NCBI RefSeq assembly: GCF_001517975.1
Contig: NZ_KQ950180.1
Location: forward strand, 841,314-905,313
DNA from: Thermobifida cellulosilytica TB100
GTDB lineage: Bacteria; Actinomycetota; Actinomycetes; Streptosporangiales; Streptosporangiaceae
DNA: 64,000 nt
Direction of reading: 5' to 3'
Both the position numbers and the translations under genes were made by a program. The notes under the pieces were generated by a model that searched no databases, was not told where the DNA came from, and was given only the letters and a program-made list of their open reading frames with translations. Within the stretch, counting starts at the first letter, position 1; each line of letters opens with the position of its first letter. Positions 26,840 to 36,166 of this stretch are shown here, one piece after another.

Positions 26840-27217
26840 ATGGCAGCGGACGGGCGTTTCCGGGTCTCCCCCAGTGAGATGGCCGCGATGTCGCAAGCCC
26901 TGCACGAGCCCGCCGAGATCACCCGGAAGCAGATAGAGACATTGAACGCCCAGGTCCAGGCCCTGGGCGAGCCCTGGGGAAACGGCGACGACGAGATCTC
27001 GGCTTCCCTGAGAGCATCGCTCCCCCCCGTCGTCAACGGGCTCAAAGAAATACTGGGAGCGTTGGCGCTGGCGTTCGCGGACACGGCCGACAACACGCTC
27101 GCCACCGCCAGGAGCTTCCAGGCTGCCGAGGACGACGCAGGGGACGTGAGCCGCGGCCTGGCCTCCCGGATCAGCCAGGTCACCCCCGAGGGAGACATCG
27201 GCGGCGGTCGCCGGTGA
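26840..27217 (+). CDS. WXG100-like type VII secretion protein
   Basis: A 125-residue helical protein. Helix one (PSEMAAMSQALHEPAEITRKQIETLNAQVQAL) leads to the turn GEPWGNGDDEIS, a W-x-G-type hairpin, and helix two (LKEILGALALAFADTADNTLATARSFQAAEDD). Length and turn fit the WXG100/ESAT-6-like family, commonly secreted as dimers. ATG 26840 has an excellent AAAGGAGAAGG site. It is the last gene before a strong hairpin, so it probably ends the transcript. Confidence 0.82.
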   Translation: MAADGRFRVSPSEMAAMSQALHEPAEITRKQIETLNAQVQALGEPWGNGDDEISASLRASLPPVVNGLKEILGALALAFADTADNTLATARSFQAAEDDAGDVSRGLASRISQVTPEGDIGGGRR

Positions 27218-27278
27218 ACCCGACCACGACCGGTTCCGGGAAGCGCGCGGCCCGGACGCGGTTCCCCACAGACCACGG

Positions 27279-27330
27279 CGCTCCGCGGTACGCCGCCCCG
27301 CCCCGTGGCGGGACGGCGTACCGCGGAGCG
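27279..27330. terminator. Large near-perfect hairpin between WXG100-like gene and surface-protein gene
   Basis: A 24-base arm (27279-27302, one mismatch) pairs with 27307-27330 around a 4-base loop. No T-run follows. It probably terminates the DPETG/WXG100 transcript, or attenuates into the next gene. Confidence 0.6.
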
Positions 27331-27392
27331 GCGCGGCGCGGCCCCCTGCGGGTCACGCGATCGACTGATGAGTCTCGAAAGGACACTCGCCT

Positions 27393-28988
27393 ATGACAGA
27401 TGTTCCCAGGAGTGCGTCCGAGGAGGCGCACTCCGCCACGTCTCCTCCGGGAGAGGGGGTGGCGGCACGCCCGGCCGAGCAGCCGAGCGTCGAACGGCCC
27501 ACCTCCCCGAGGACGTTGCGGCCCCTGAGCGGGGCCGAGGAGGCGGTGTCGCCACCCCCCGTGGAACCCGCGGCCGCGGCTGAGGCCGCCCCGGCAGCCC
27601 CGGCCACGGCGGTGGCCGAGGAGGCCGGAAGCCCGGGGCGGCCCGGCATCGACGCCGTGGGGGCGGTGGCGGTCCGACCGGTCACTCCGGCCGCGCCCAC
27701 CCGCCGTCTGGGGCGGCCGAGCGGCCCGGTGCTGGCCGGTGCCGCGATCGCCGGACTGCTGCTCGTCGCGGCGCCGTTCACGGTCTCGGCGGGCACCCAG
27801 GGGGTCTCCTTCGACCTCATGTCGCTCTCCAACGGCGGCCTGCTCGGCGGCGGCGCGGCCAGCGGGTCCGCCCCGCTGGAGTTGCAGACCGTTCCGCTGG
27901 GCTCCTCCGTTCCGCCCGCCGCCGGCTGGGGCTTCGGCTCCGGCGCGAACCAGGGCGGGGGCGGGAGCGGCGGCTCCGGCGGGTCGGAGGGCTCCGGCGC
28001 CCCCGGATTCGTTCCCGAGGCGCTGGCCGACGACAAGGAGGAGTCCGGCGCCTTCCCGACGGACGAGACCGCCGGAGGCGCTGGAGGTGCCGGCGGCGCC
28101 AGCGGCACCGGCAGCATCGTGCCGGCGAAGAACCACGTGCAGTACGGGGTGCAGCCGGGCGACGGCACGAATGTCGCCGGCGTCCAGGACCCCAACCCGA
28201 GGAAGGACGACAGCACCCCGTCGGACGCGGGCTCCGCCGACCAGGGCGACAAGTCGGACGACACCAAGTCGGACGACTCCACGCCGTCGGATGCCGACAG
28301 CACGTCGGACGACTCCACGCCGTCGGACGACTCGGACGGGGCCGGCCTGCTCAGCGCCTCCGACGACGACAAGTCCGCCGGCCAGGACGCCGACGACAAG
28401 CAGGAGGAGGCCGACGCGCAGTCCTCCCCTGCCGCCGCCGACAAGGAGCAGCAGGCCGACAAGGAGCAGCAGGCCGCTTCCCAGGGGTACGCTGCGGTGG
28501 CCGGTCCCGGCTGCTCCTCCGGTGCGAGCTACCACACGATCGGTGTCTGGAGCGACGGCGCCAACGGCTGGGCCAACCGGCCGAGCGGGCACACCGAGCC
28601 CGGCTGCAACGGCACCTACGACGCCATCCCGGTGTCGGGCAACGCCAACAGCGGCAGCGGCGAGTACGCCTACTGGTCCTTCTCGCCCGGTGCCGCCGGG
28701 GCCAAGTGCGAGCTGTACGTCCACATCCCCGACGACGAGTCGCCGCTGTGGATCAACGACCAGGAGGCCAAGTACCAGATCTTCTCCGGTAGCTCGCCCG
28801 AGGGCTCCCCCGTCGCGGTCTTCGGCATCAACCAGTCCCAGATCCGAGGCGGCTGGGTGCAGGCCACCGGCTTCACCACGCCGACCGAGGAATTCACGGT
28901 CCAACTCACCAACGTCGGGGAAAACTCTCTGGCGGACAAGGGGCGCGCGCACGTCGCTGCTTCCGTGATCCGCGCCGAGTGCTCCTGA
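27393..28988 (+). CDS. Single-pass membrane protein with extracellular Cys-containing domain
   Basis: A 531-residue protein with a Pro/Ala-rich cytoplasmic N-terminus (1-110) and one membrane helix (GPVLAGAAIAGLLLVAAPFTV, about 112-132). A Gly/Ser linker follows, then an Asp/Ser/Thr-rich stretch with TPSDADSTSDD repeats. The C-terminal domain (about 365-531) has conserved-looking Cys (GPGCSSG, PGCNGTY, AKCELYV, AECS) and beta-rich sequence (EYAYWSFSPG). This is a carbohydrate-binding-like or adhesin fold at a guess. Actinobacterial type VII loci often carry such anchored proteins. ATG 27393 follows AAAGGA. Confidence 0.75.
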   Translation: MTDVPRSASEEAHSATSPPGEGVAARPAEQPSVERPTSPRTLRPLSGAEEAVSPPPVEPAAAAEAAPAAPATAVAEEAGSPGRPGIDAVGAVAVRPVTPAAPTRRLGRPSGPVLAGAAIAGLLLVAAPFTVSAGTQGVSFDLMSLSNGGLLGGGAASGSAPLELQTVPLGSSVPPAAGWGFGSGANQGGGGSGGSGGSEGSGAPGFVPEALADDKEESGAFPTDETAGGAGGAGGASGTGSIVPAKNHVQYGVQPGDGTNVAGVQDPNPRKDDSTPSDAGSADQGDKSDDTKSDDSTPSDADSTSDDSTPSDDSDGAGLLSASDDDKSAGQDADDKQEEADAQSSPAAADKEQQADKEQQAASQGYAAVAGPGCSSGASYHTIGVWSDGANGWANRPSGHTEPGCNGTYDAIPVSGNANSGSGEYAYWSFSPGAAGAKCELYVHIPDDESPLWINDQEAKYQIFSGSSPEGSPVAVFGINQSQIRGGWVQATGFTTPTEEFTVQLTNVGENSLADKGRAHVAASVIRAECS

Positions 28989-29091
28989 CACACCTCACCT
29001 ACGGGCGGGGCCGCCTGCGCGGTCCCGCCCGTACCCGACCCCCCACCCGCGCCGGGCCGTCCCGGTCCCGCAGAACAGGAGGCAACCACAG

Positions 29092-32000
29092 ATGGCCAGG
29101 CAACTCCTCACGGTCACGCCTGACGGGTCGTCCGGGCATCCCACCATCGGCTCCGCAGTGGACGTGGCCGAGAACGGCGCACTCATCACCATCGCCCCGG
29201 GACGCTACGAGGAGAGTCTGACCCTGCGCAAAGTGGTCACCCTCGTGGCGCGGGACGGCCGGGGCAGCGTGGAACTGGTCGCAGAGTCGGGCAGCGCGAT
29301 CCTCTCGGTCGCGGAGGCCGTCAAGCTCTCCGGCCTGGTCCTGCGCGGCCACGACGAGGAGCGGCCCGTGGTCGACATCGCCGCCGGGCAGGCGGAGATG
29401 GCCGACTGCGAGGTGGACGGCTCCGCGTGGACCGCCGTGGTGGTCCGCGGCTCCGGCGCCCTGGCGATGCGGGAGAGCCGCGTCACCTGCTCCACGGGCG
29501 CGGGGGTGGTGATCTCCACGGCCGAGCCCAGCATCCTGGAGGACTGCGTCATCGAGGACGTGGAGACCAGTGCTCTCGTCATCAGCGACCGCGGCCGCCC
29601 CGCAGTCCGCTCCTGCGTCTTCCGCGACGTGCGCGGCAACGGGGTGTTCGCCAGCGGCCGGGCGGCGGGCACCATCGAGGACTGCGAGATCTCCGGCGCC
29701 GCCAAGCCCGCGGTGGCGCTGGAGGACGACGCCAGCACGGCCCTGCGCGGACTGCACGTCCACCACACCTCCCAGGACGGCCTGGCCCTCTCCAGCCGCG
29801 GCCGGGCGGTGGTCGAGGACTGCCGCTTCGAGGAGGTCGGCGGCCGCGGCATCACCGTCTCCAACGGCTCCGACCCGCAGGTGAGCCGCACGACGGTGGT
29901 CCGCTCCAAGGAGGCGGGCATCCACGTGTGGGGCAAGGCCCGGGGCCTGTTCACCGACTGCACGGTGGAGGACGCCGGAGGTGACGGCGTGCGCGCCGAG
30001 GAACGCGCCGCCACCTCCTTCGTCAACCTGACCGTGCGCGGCGGCGCCGGGATCAGCATCGGCGGCAACAGCACGGTCGAGTTCGACCGGGGCCTGGTCA
30101 CCGGAAGCGAGGGGCCGGGCTTCGCGGTCGAGGCCAGCAACCCGTTCCTGCGCGGGGTCTCCGTGGCCGACACCCGCGGCCAGGGCGTGCGGTTCCGCAA
30201 GGGCGGCCAGGGCCGGCTGGAGAACGTCACGTTCGAGCGGACCGGCAAGAGCGCGGTACAGGTCGACGAGCGCTCCCGGCCGCTGCTCAACGGGGTGAGC
30301 ATCCGCGAGAGCCGCGACGGCGGCGTCACCGTCGGCGCGCAGGGAGAGGCCGACCTGCGCGACTGCGACATCTCCGACTGCGCGAGCGACGGGATCGCGG
30401 TGCAGAACGGGGGGAAGGTGTCGGCGCTGCGCACCCGGGTCTACAACAGCCGCCGCAACGGCGTGCTCATCGCCGCGGGCGCGCAGGCCGTGCTGCGCCG
30501 GTGCGAGATCTTCGGCAACGCCGGGGACGGCGTGCTCGTGCACAGCACCGAGGACGTGCTGGTGGAGGAGTGCGCGGTGCGCGACAACAGCCGGGCCGGG
30601 CTGCGCCAGACCGCGCCCAGCGAGCGGGTGCGCACCGAGGAGCTGCTGAGCAGCGGCAACGGCGCGCCGGACGCCTACGGCGAGAACGCCGGGGGCGACG
30701 TCCCCGAGCCGCTGCCCTCCGCCCCCGCCGCGGTCGGCGCCCCGGAGGCCGTGGAGCCGGAGGGCCCACTGGCCGAGCTGGAGGCCCTGATCGGCCTGGA
30801 GAACGTCAAACGCGAGGTGAAGACCCTCATCAACCGCACCCAGATGGCCAAGCGGCGCGCCGAGATGGGCCTGCCCGCCCCGCCGATGAACCGCCACCTG
30901 GTGTTCGGCGGGCCGCCCGGCACCGGCAAGACCACCGTGGCCCGCCTCTACGGCCGCATCCTGGCCGACCTGGACGTGCTCCGCTACGGGCACGTGGTCG
31001 AGGTGTCGCGGGCCGACCTGGTGTCGCAGTACGTGGGCGGCACCGCGATCAAGACGACGGAGGTGTTCGAGCGGGCCAAGGGCGGTGTGCTGTTCATCGA
31101 CGAGGCGTACACGCTCTCCGGCAAGTCCGACGGCGGCAGCGGCCCCGACTTCGGCCGGGAGGCCATCGACACCCTGGTCAAGCTGATGGAGGACCACCGC
31201 GACGACGTGGTGGTGATCGCCGCCGGGTACACCGAGGAGATGGAGGGCTTCCTCGCCGCGAACCCGGGCATGGCGTCGCGGTTCAACCGCACCATCGAGT
31301 TCCCCAACTACGAGGTGGACGAGCTGGTGCAGATCGTGGAGGGCATGTGCACCGCCCACCACTACGAGCTGGCCGACGAGACCCGGGAGGCGCTGCGCAA
31401 GATCTTCGAGGAGATGCCGCGGGACGCGACGTTCGGCAACGCCCGCACCGCGCGCAAGATCTTCGAGGAGATGGTGGACCGGCAGGCGTTCCGGCTGGGG
31501 GACGCGCCGCCGGACAACCCGGCGGAGCTGACCCGGCTGCTCCCCGTCGACCTGGGGGTGGAGGTCTCCGGGTCGGGCAGCGGCGGCCCCGAGGACGAGC
31601 TGGCCGCGCTGCGCGCCGAGCTCGACGCGATGGTCGGCCTGGCCCAGGTCAAGTCCACCGTCAACGACCTGGCGAACCTGCTGGTCATGGCCAACCAGCG
31701 CAAGGCCATGGGGCTGCCCGTGCCGACGCTCAGCCACCACCTGGTGTTCACCGGCTCCCCCGGTACCGGTAAGACCACGGTGGCCCGGCTGTACGGGCGG
31801 CTGTTGAAGACGCTGGGGGTGCTGTCCACCGGGCAGGTCGTGGAGACGGCGCGGGCCGACCTGGTGGGCCGCTACGTGGGGCACACCGCGCAACTGACGA
31901 CCGAGGTGTTCAACAAGGCCCGCGGCGGCGTGCTGTTCATCGACGAGGCGTACACGCTCACCCCCCGCGGCGCCACCAACGACTTCGGCCAGGAGGCCGT

Positions 32001-32403
32001 GGACACCCTGGTCAAGCTGATGGAGGACCACCGCGACGAGGTGGTGGTGATCGTCGCCGGGTACACCGCAGACATGCAGCGCTTCCTGGACTCCAACCCC
32101 GGTCTGGCGTCGCGGTTCAGCCACCGGGTGGAGTTCGCCGACTACAGCGACGAGGAGCTGGTCACCATCGTCGAGCGGATGGCGCGCTCCTCCGGCTACG
32201 AGTGCGGCGAGGCGACCCGGGAGGCGCTGGCGGCGCACTTCGCGGCCGTGCCGCGGGACGCCTCGTTCGGCAACGCCCGCTACGCCCGCCAGGTGCTGGA
32301 GCGGATGATCACCCGCCAGGCGGGGCGTCTGGTGTCCCAGGGCGCCGCGGCGGACCTGGCGGCGTTCACCACACTGCTGCCCGAGGACGTTCCGGAGCCG
32401 TAG
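29092..32403 (+). CDS. Beta-helix / tandem AAA+ (EccA-CbxX-like) ATPase
   Basis: A 1103-residue fusion. Residues about 1-510 are right-handed parallel beta-helix repeats (xDCxIxxxxxxGVxVxxxxx units), a pectin-lyase-like fold. Residues about 560-810 and 840-1100 are two CbxX/CfxQ-type AAA+ modules. Each has Walker A (PGTGKTT near 606 and 888), Walker B (VLFIDEAYTL near 666 and 947), sensor SRF and a C-terminal lid. EccA of type VII systems has one such module after a TPR domain; here two modules follow a beta-helix. It likely remodels secreted substrates in the cytoplasm (inference). No signal peptide. The 3' end overlaps the convergent gene by 38 bases. Confidence 0.88.
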   Translation: MARQLLTVTPDGSSGHPTIGSAVDVAENGALITIAPGRYEESLTLRKVVTLVARDGRGSVELVAESGSAILSVAEAVKLSGLVLRGHDEERPVVDIAAGQAEMADCEVDGSAWTAVVVRGSGALAMRESRVTCSTGAGVVISTAEPSILEDCVIEDVETSALVISDRGRPAVRSCVFRDVRGNGVFASGRAAGTIEDCEISGAAKPAVALEDDASTALRGLHVHHTSQDGLALSSRGRAVVEDCRFEEVGGRGITVSNGSDPQVSRTTVVRSKEAGIHVWGKARGLFTDCTVEDAGGDGVRAEERAATSFVNLTVRGGAGISIGGNSTVEFDRGLVTGSEGPGFAVEASNPFLRGVSVADTRGQGVRFRKGGQGRLENVTFERTGKSAVQVDERSRPLLNGVSIRESRDGGVTVGAQGEADLRDCDISDCASDGIAVQNGGKVSALRTRVYNSRRNGVLIAAGAQAVLRRCEIFGNAGDGVLVHSTEDVLVEECAVRDNSRAGLRQTAPSERVRTEELLSSGNGAPDAYGENAGGDVPEPLPSAPAAVGAPEAVEPEGPLAELEALIGLENVKREVKTLINRTQMAKRRAEMGLPAPPMNRHLVFGGPPGTGKTTVARLYGRILADLDVLRYGHVVEVSRADLVSQYVGGTAIKTTEVFERAKGGVLFIDEAYTLSGKSDGGSGPDFGREAIDTLVKLMEDHRDDVVVIAAGYTEEMEGFLAANPGMASRFNRTIEFPNYEVDELVQIVEGMCTAHHYELADETREALRKIFEEMPRDATFGNARTARKIFEEMVDRQAFRLGDAPPDNPAELTRLLPVDLGVEVSGSGSGGPEDELAALRAELDAMVGLAQVKSTVNDLANLLVMANQRKAMGLPVPTLSHHLVFTGSPGTGKTTVARLYGRLLKTLGVLSTGQVVETARADLVGRYVGHTAQLTTEVFNKARGGVLFIDEAYTLTPRGATNDFGQEAVDTLVKLMEDHRDEVVVIVAGYTADMQRFLDSNPGLASRFSHRVEFADYSDEELVTIVERMARSSGYECGEATREALAAHFAAVPRDASFGNARYARQVLERMITRQAGRLVSQGAAADLAAFTTLLPEDVPEP

Positions 32404-33028
32404 CCCCGGCGCGGCGGTCTCCCCGCCGGATCGCGTGCCGGGCCGTGTACCGCCTGCGGGGTCGGCGGGTGCGGCGCCTGAGGAGGACCGCGAGCCCGGC
32501 GAGGAGGGAGATCGCGGCCGCGAGGGCGACGCCGGTGAGGAGGGGCCGCAGCGGGACGCCGGTGCGGGCGGCCACCGCGGTCCCGTGGTCCGCGCAGACC
32601 ACGGGGCCGGGGTCGTCCGGCCAGCCCGCGCAGACGGTGGTGGACACGCTGTCCTGGTCGGGCGGCTCGGTGAGGGTGGCGGTGACCGTGCGCGCCGTCT
32701 CCTGGCCCGGGTCGAGGGTGACGAGCCACACGGCCGTGCTGCCCTCGACCACGCCTCCGCCGTCGGCCTCGTGGAGGTCGAGGGCGGGTGCGGTCTGCGC
32801 CACGAGGAGGTCGGTGACGGCCTCCTCGCGCTCGTTGCGCACGGTCACGGTGTAGGCGGTGTCCTCGCCGACGGCCAGGCGGTCGCGGGAGTCGGTCACG
32901 GACAGGGCGATCCCGCCGTTGCGGGCGGTGTCGGTCTCCTCGGCAGCGGGGGTGGCCACAGCAGCAGGGGGCACCGCTGCGAGTGCGGCCAGCCCGCCGA
33001 GGAGCGCGGCGGTGGTGCTGTTCCGCAC
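32366..33028 (-). CDS. Surface protein with DUF11-like domain, signal peptide and C-terminal anchor
   Basis: A 220-residue exported protein. A signal peptide (STTAALLGGLAALAAVPPAA, cleaved near residue 25) is followed by a DUF11/CARDB-like beta-sandwich (LSVTDSRDRLAVGEDTAYTVTVRN). A membrane helix (PLLTGVALAAAISLLAGLAVLL, about 168-190) and an Arg-rich tail follow. Such proteins sit in the membrane facing outward. GTG 33028 with GAGAGG upstream is chosen over an ATG at 33199 because it starts at the signal peptide. It overlaps the AAA+ gene end to end. Confidence 0.75.
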   Translation of the reverse strand: MRNSTTAALLGGLAALAAVPPAAVATPAAEETDTARNGGIALSVTDSRDRLAVGEDTAYTVTVRNEREEAVTDLLVAQTAPALDLHEADGGGVVEGSTAVWLVTLDPGQETARTVTATLTEPPDQDSVSTTVCAGWPDDPGPVVCADHGTAVAARTGVPLRPLLTGVALAAAISLLAGLAVLLRRRTRRPRRRYTARHAIRRGDRRAGATAPERPRAAVW

Positions 33029-33180
33029 GGTGATGCGCCTCTCTCGTCGTGTCCCGTCCAGCCAACACGAGAGTAACGCCAAGTAGTCGCAAGAGTACGA
33101 GAAGACACCGCGGAGCGGGGAAGGGCGGTCCGGTGGGACGGGTCGGCTCTCGGCGGTGGTGCGGCCCGGTGGACGAACGG

Positions 33181-33213
33181 AGCCCCCCGCGTGGTGCACT
33201 CACGCGGGGGGCT
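33181..33213 (-). terminator. Hairpin downstream of the LPXTG gene
   Basis: AGCCCCCCGCGTG (33181-33193) pairs with 33201-33213 around GTGCACT. It lies 45 bases past the LPXTG stop on the minus strand; no clear T-run. Confidence 0.6.
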
Positions 33214-33257
33214 CTTCGGTCACGGTCCGATCAGTGCTGATCGGGAGCGGTCAGCGG

Positions 33258-33953
33258 TCAGCCGCGGACCCGGACGGGGCGGCTGGTCGCGAAGACGGTG
33301 ACCGCGCCGATGCCGGTGATGACGGAGGCGCCGAGCACGAAGCCGCTGAGGTCGACGCCGGTCACCGGCAGCTCCTCGTCGGCCTCGTCGTCCTTGCCGC
33401 CCTTGTCGTCGTCCTTGCCGTCCTTGTCGTCGCCCTTGTCGCCGTCACCGTCGGCGTCGCCACCGCCGCTGCCGCCGCTGCCTCCGGTGCCGCCCGGCTG
33501 CTGGCCCGGCTTGTCGTCCGGGGTCGTGCCGGAGCCCGGCTTCGGGGTCGGGGTGGTGCCGGGGTCCTCGCCGCCGCCGGGGGTCTCGCCGCCGCCCGGC
33601 GTCTCACCGCCACCGGGGGTCTCGCCGCCGCCGGGGGTCTCGCCGCCGCCCGGCGTCTCACCGCCACCGGGGGTCTCGCCGCCGCCCGGCGTCTCACCGC
33701 CGCCGGGACCCGGCTCGGGCTCCGGTTCGGGTTCCGGCTCCGGCTCCGGGTCGGGCTGGGGGTCGGGGTTCGGCTCGGGCTGGGGGTCGTCGCCGCCGTC
33801 GTTGGTGCTGAGGAGGCTGATCGAGAGGGCGGCGTCGGTGCTGCCGAGGGACAGCCCGGCGTCCACCTCCGCGGCCGCGGCCGGGGCCGAGGCGAAGCCG
33901 AAGGCCAGCAGGCCCGCGGCCGTCACGCCGATGGCGCGTGCTGTGTAGGACAT
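33258..33953 (-). CDS. LPXTG-type cell-wall-anchored Pro/Gly repeat protein
   Basis: A 231-residue protein with a signal peptide (1-28, AAA cleavage), a short mature domain and a Pro-Glu/Pro-Asp stalk. About seven tandem GGGETP hexapeptides and an Asp/Lys-rich segment follow. It ends with the sorting signal LPVTG, a hydrophobic helix and the tail SRPVRVRG. Sortase would cut between Thr and Gly and attach it to peptidoglycan. ATG 33953 follows AAGGAGA. No sortase gene is in the window. Its position beside type VII-associated genes suggests a surface role. Confidence 0.87.
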   Translation of the reverse strand: MSYTARAIGVTAAGLLAFGFASAPAAAAEVDAGLSLGSTDAALSISLLSTNDGGDDPQPEPNPDPQPDPEPEPEPEPEPEPGPGGGETPGGGETPGGGETPGGGETPGGGETPGGGETPGGGETPGGGEDPGTTPTPKPGSGTTPDDKPGQQPGGTGGSGGSGGGDADGDGDKGDDKDGKDDDKGGKDDEADEELPVTGVDLSGFVLGASVITGIGAVTVFATSRPVRVRG

Positions 33954-33977
33954 GCGTCTCCTTACTGATGTCGGGGG

Positions 33978-35390
33978 TCAGTCCGGTAGTAGGGCGTACA
34001 GGTTGGCGTCGGCCAGCACCACCGCGTTGCCGTCGAGCAGGCCCCACGGGCGTGCCGTGTCCGGCTTCATGGGGGTGCTCTCTCCCGTGGCGTCCACCGC
34101 GACCTGGTCGTCTCCCAGTTCGCCGTAGACCACGCCGCCGGCGGCGCTGAGCGGCCCGAACCCGGGGACCACATGGGTCTCTCCGGACTCCAGGTCGACC
34201 ACGATCGGCCCGTAGGCGGCCACCGTCTCTCCTTCGATCCAGGTGGCGTCGGCGAGTTCTCCCGCCGTGATCTCCGTCTCCGCGAAGACCGAGCCGTCGC
34301 GGGCGTCGTGGACGGCGAGCACGACCCGGTCGTCCTCGCTGCCGCGCCACCGCACGATGACGTAGCGCTCGGAGGCGGTGATCACCCGGTCGAGCTCTCC
34401 GGAGCTCTCCGGCTTCTTCGGGGCGACCTCCCGCAGACCGCCGCCGGGAACGGCCCAGTGCCAGGGCCCGTCGGCGGCCGCCAGGAGGACCTCTCCGCCG
34501 TGGACGAGCATCCCGCCGGACCCTTGGGGCACCGTGACCTCGACCAGTTCCCCGTCCTGGGGAAGCATGGCCTTGTCGCCGACGGTGACCAGCGGGGCCG
34601 TCCCCGCGAAGGTGACCATCCCGTCCTCGGGCAGCTCGTACTCCGTGGGTTCGCCACCGGTACCGGGCCAGATCCACAGCTTCCCGGAACCCGTGATCGC
34701 CACCTGGAGCTCGTCGCCGTTCTCGACGAAACGCACCGGACCCTCGATCTCGGCAGGCTGTAGGGGAAGGTCAGCCTCCCAGAGCCGTTCTCCCTCGGGG
34801 CCGACGACCGCGAGTTTCCCGTCGGCGCCGATGAACGCGACCCGGGTGCCGTCGTTGGAGACGGCCGGGCGGGTTCCGTCGGTGATGGGAATCCGCCAGA
34901 GGGCCTCGGTGGAGAACCCCGGCGGCGCGGGACGCGCCTCGAAGGCGACGGTTTCGACGGTGTCGGTGGTCTCTTCGGAGTCCGGCGGGGAGTCGCTGCC
35001 GAGCCCGAGCACCACCAGAACGGTCGCCACGACCAGGGCGACGACGACCAGGCCCACCGCGCCGAGGAGCAGCACCCTGCCCCTGCGCCGCGGCGCTCCC
35101 CCGCCCGTGGCCGGGGGCGGGGTCTCGGCCACTCCCCGGATGACGCCTCCGGGAAGCGCTTCCAGCCGTTGGACGCCGTAGGCGTCGCGTGCCTCGACGA
35201 GTACGGGGCGGCCGATGTGGGTGGCGTACCCCGCGACGTAGTCGAGTGCGGCCCGCCGGGTCGACTTGGCGTCGGGGCCGTGGACCACCTGCTGGATGTC
35301 CTGGATGAAGACCTCTGCGCTCAGGTCGTCGGGAGCGATGACGATGACCGCCGTCTCCGTTCCGGCGTGCGGAGTGCTGCTGCCGTTCAT
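33978..35390 (-). CDS. Single-pass membrane protein with extracellular beta-propeller-like domain
   Basis: A 470-residue protein. Residues 1-75 form a soluble alpha/beta domain (VIVIAPDDLSAEVFIQDIQ). A basic region and one membrane helix follow (LLLGAVGLVVVALVVATVLVVLG, about 102-124). The C-terminal 330 residues have repeated beta-strand units resembling a WD40/PQQ-type propeller (AVSNDGTRVAFIGADGKLAVV). ATG 35390 has GGAGGTG. It lies 25 bases upstream of the LPXTG gene on the same strand, so they may be co-transcribed. Function unknown. Confidence 0.72.
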   Translation of the reverse strand: MNGSSTPHAGTETAVIVIAPDDLSAEVFIQDIQQVVHGPDAKSTRRAALDYVAGYATHIGRPVLVEARDAYGVQRLEALPGGVIRGVAETPPPATGGGAPRRRGRVLLLGAVGLVVVALVVATVLVVLGLGSDSPPDSEETTDTVETVAFEARPAPPGFSTEALWRIPITDGTRPAVSNDGTRVAFIGADGKLAVVGPEGERLWEADLPLQPAEIEGPVRFVENGDELQVAITGSGKLWIWPGTGGEPTEYELPEDGMVTFAGTAPLVTVGDKAMLPQDGELVEVTVPQGSGGMLVHGGEVLLAAADGPWHWAVPGGGLREVAPKKPESSGELDRVITASERYVIVRWRGSEDDRVVLAVHDARDGSVFAETEITAGELADATWIEGETVAAYGPIVVDLESGETHVVPGFGPLSAAGGVVYGELGDDQVAVDATGESTPMKPDTARPWGLLDGNAVVLADANLYALLPD

Positions 35391-36166
35391 GGCACCTCCG
35401 GTCCGGATCGACTGAGCGGGCAGGACACAGGACGAGGACCCACCGTTGTCCTCGGAAACCGGAACGCTGTGGTCGTCACTGCTGCGATCCCGCCCGTGCA
35501 CGGTACATACGCACCCTCGGCTTCCGAAGCAGCGCAACGTCTCCGACCGGTCTCGACACTGCGGTGGGAGGGGTGGGAAACGGTGGGGAGAAAGGATTGC
35601 CGACGAGAGGAATCATACTCGTCCGCAATTGCGGGCTCCGGTGATTGGCCGAAATCGAATCCGGCCTCCGGAACCGCTGCCGGAGGCCGCCGACAGCCTC
35701 CGGTCGGCCTCCGAAGAACCCTTTTCGACCTGTGGAGATCAAGGGCGCGCAACTGCCGGGTGAGCACTCTGCCAACAAACCGATCCCACCTTTTCCAGCG
35801 CTGTCGCGGCCTGCCGGTGCAATACGGCTGGCCACAACCGGTCTTTTGCGATCCGTTGTCAACCTGACCGGAACCCGGGAGGGTGTTCGGGGCCGTCGTG
35901 GAAGACCGGACGCGGCGCACCGCGGTGCATCCGCCTCTCCTCCCCCACGTCGCATCCCGGTAGGAACCTATCGGACACGGCGGTCGGGGGTTCCGTCCGA
36001 CGGCGCAGGGCCACGGGAACGCGGCGGTGGAGTGGAGGGGCCGACATCTGTGCGACGCCGCACCGCGCTGGAAAGTTCACGCCATGAGCGCGAAATCATG
36101 AATTCTGTGGACACGCTGTTCACCCCGCCCCGGCGCGGGTCGCCGGGGCGGGGCCGGAGTGGACGG
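35391..36166. other. Long intergenic region, no supported gene
   Basis: About 775 bases. Open frames on both strands give Arg/Pro-rich products without family resemblance. The stretch 35550-35860 is less GC-rich than its surroundings. Promoters for the leftward propeller gene are expected near 35400-35500. This marks the right edge of the surface-protein island. Confidence 0.45.

Noticed and set aside
28999..32238. 1079-residue minus-strand frame
   Set aside because: Antisense shadow of the beta-helix/AAA+ gene.
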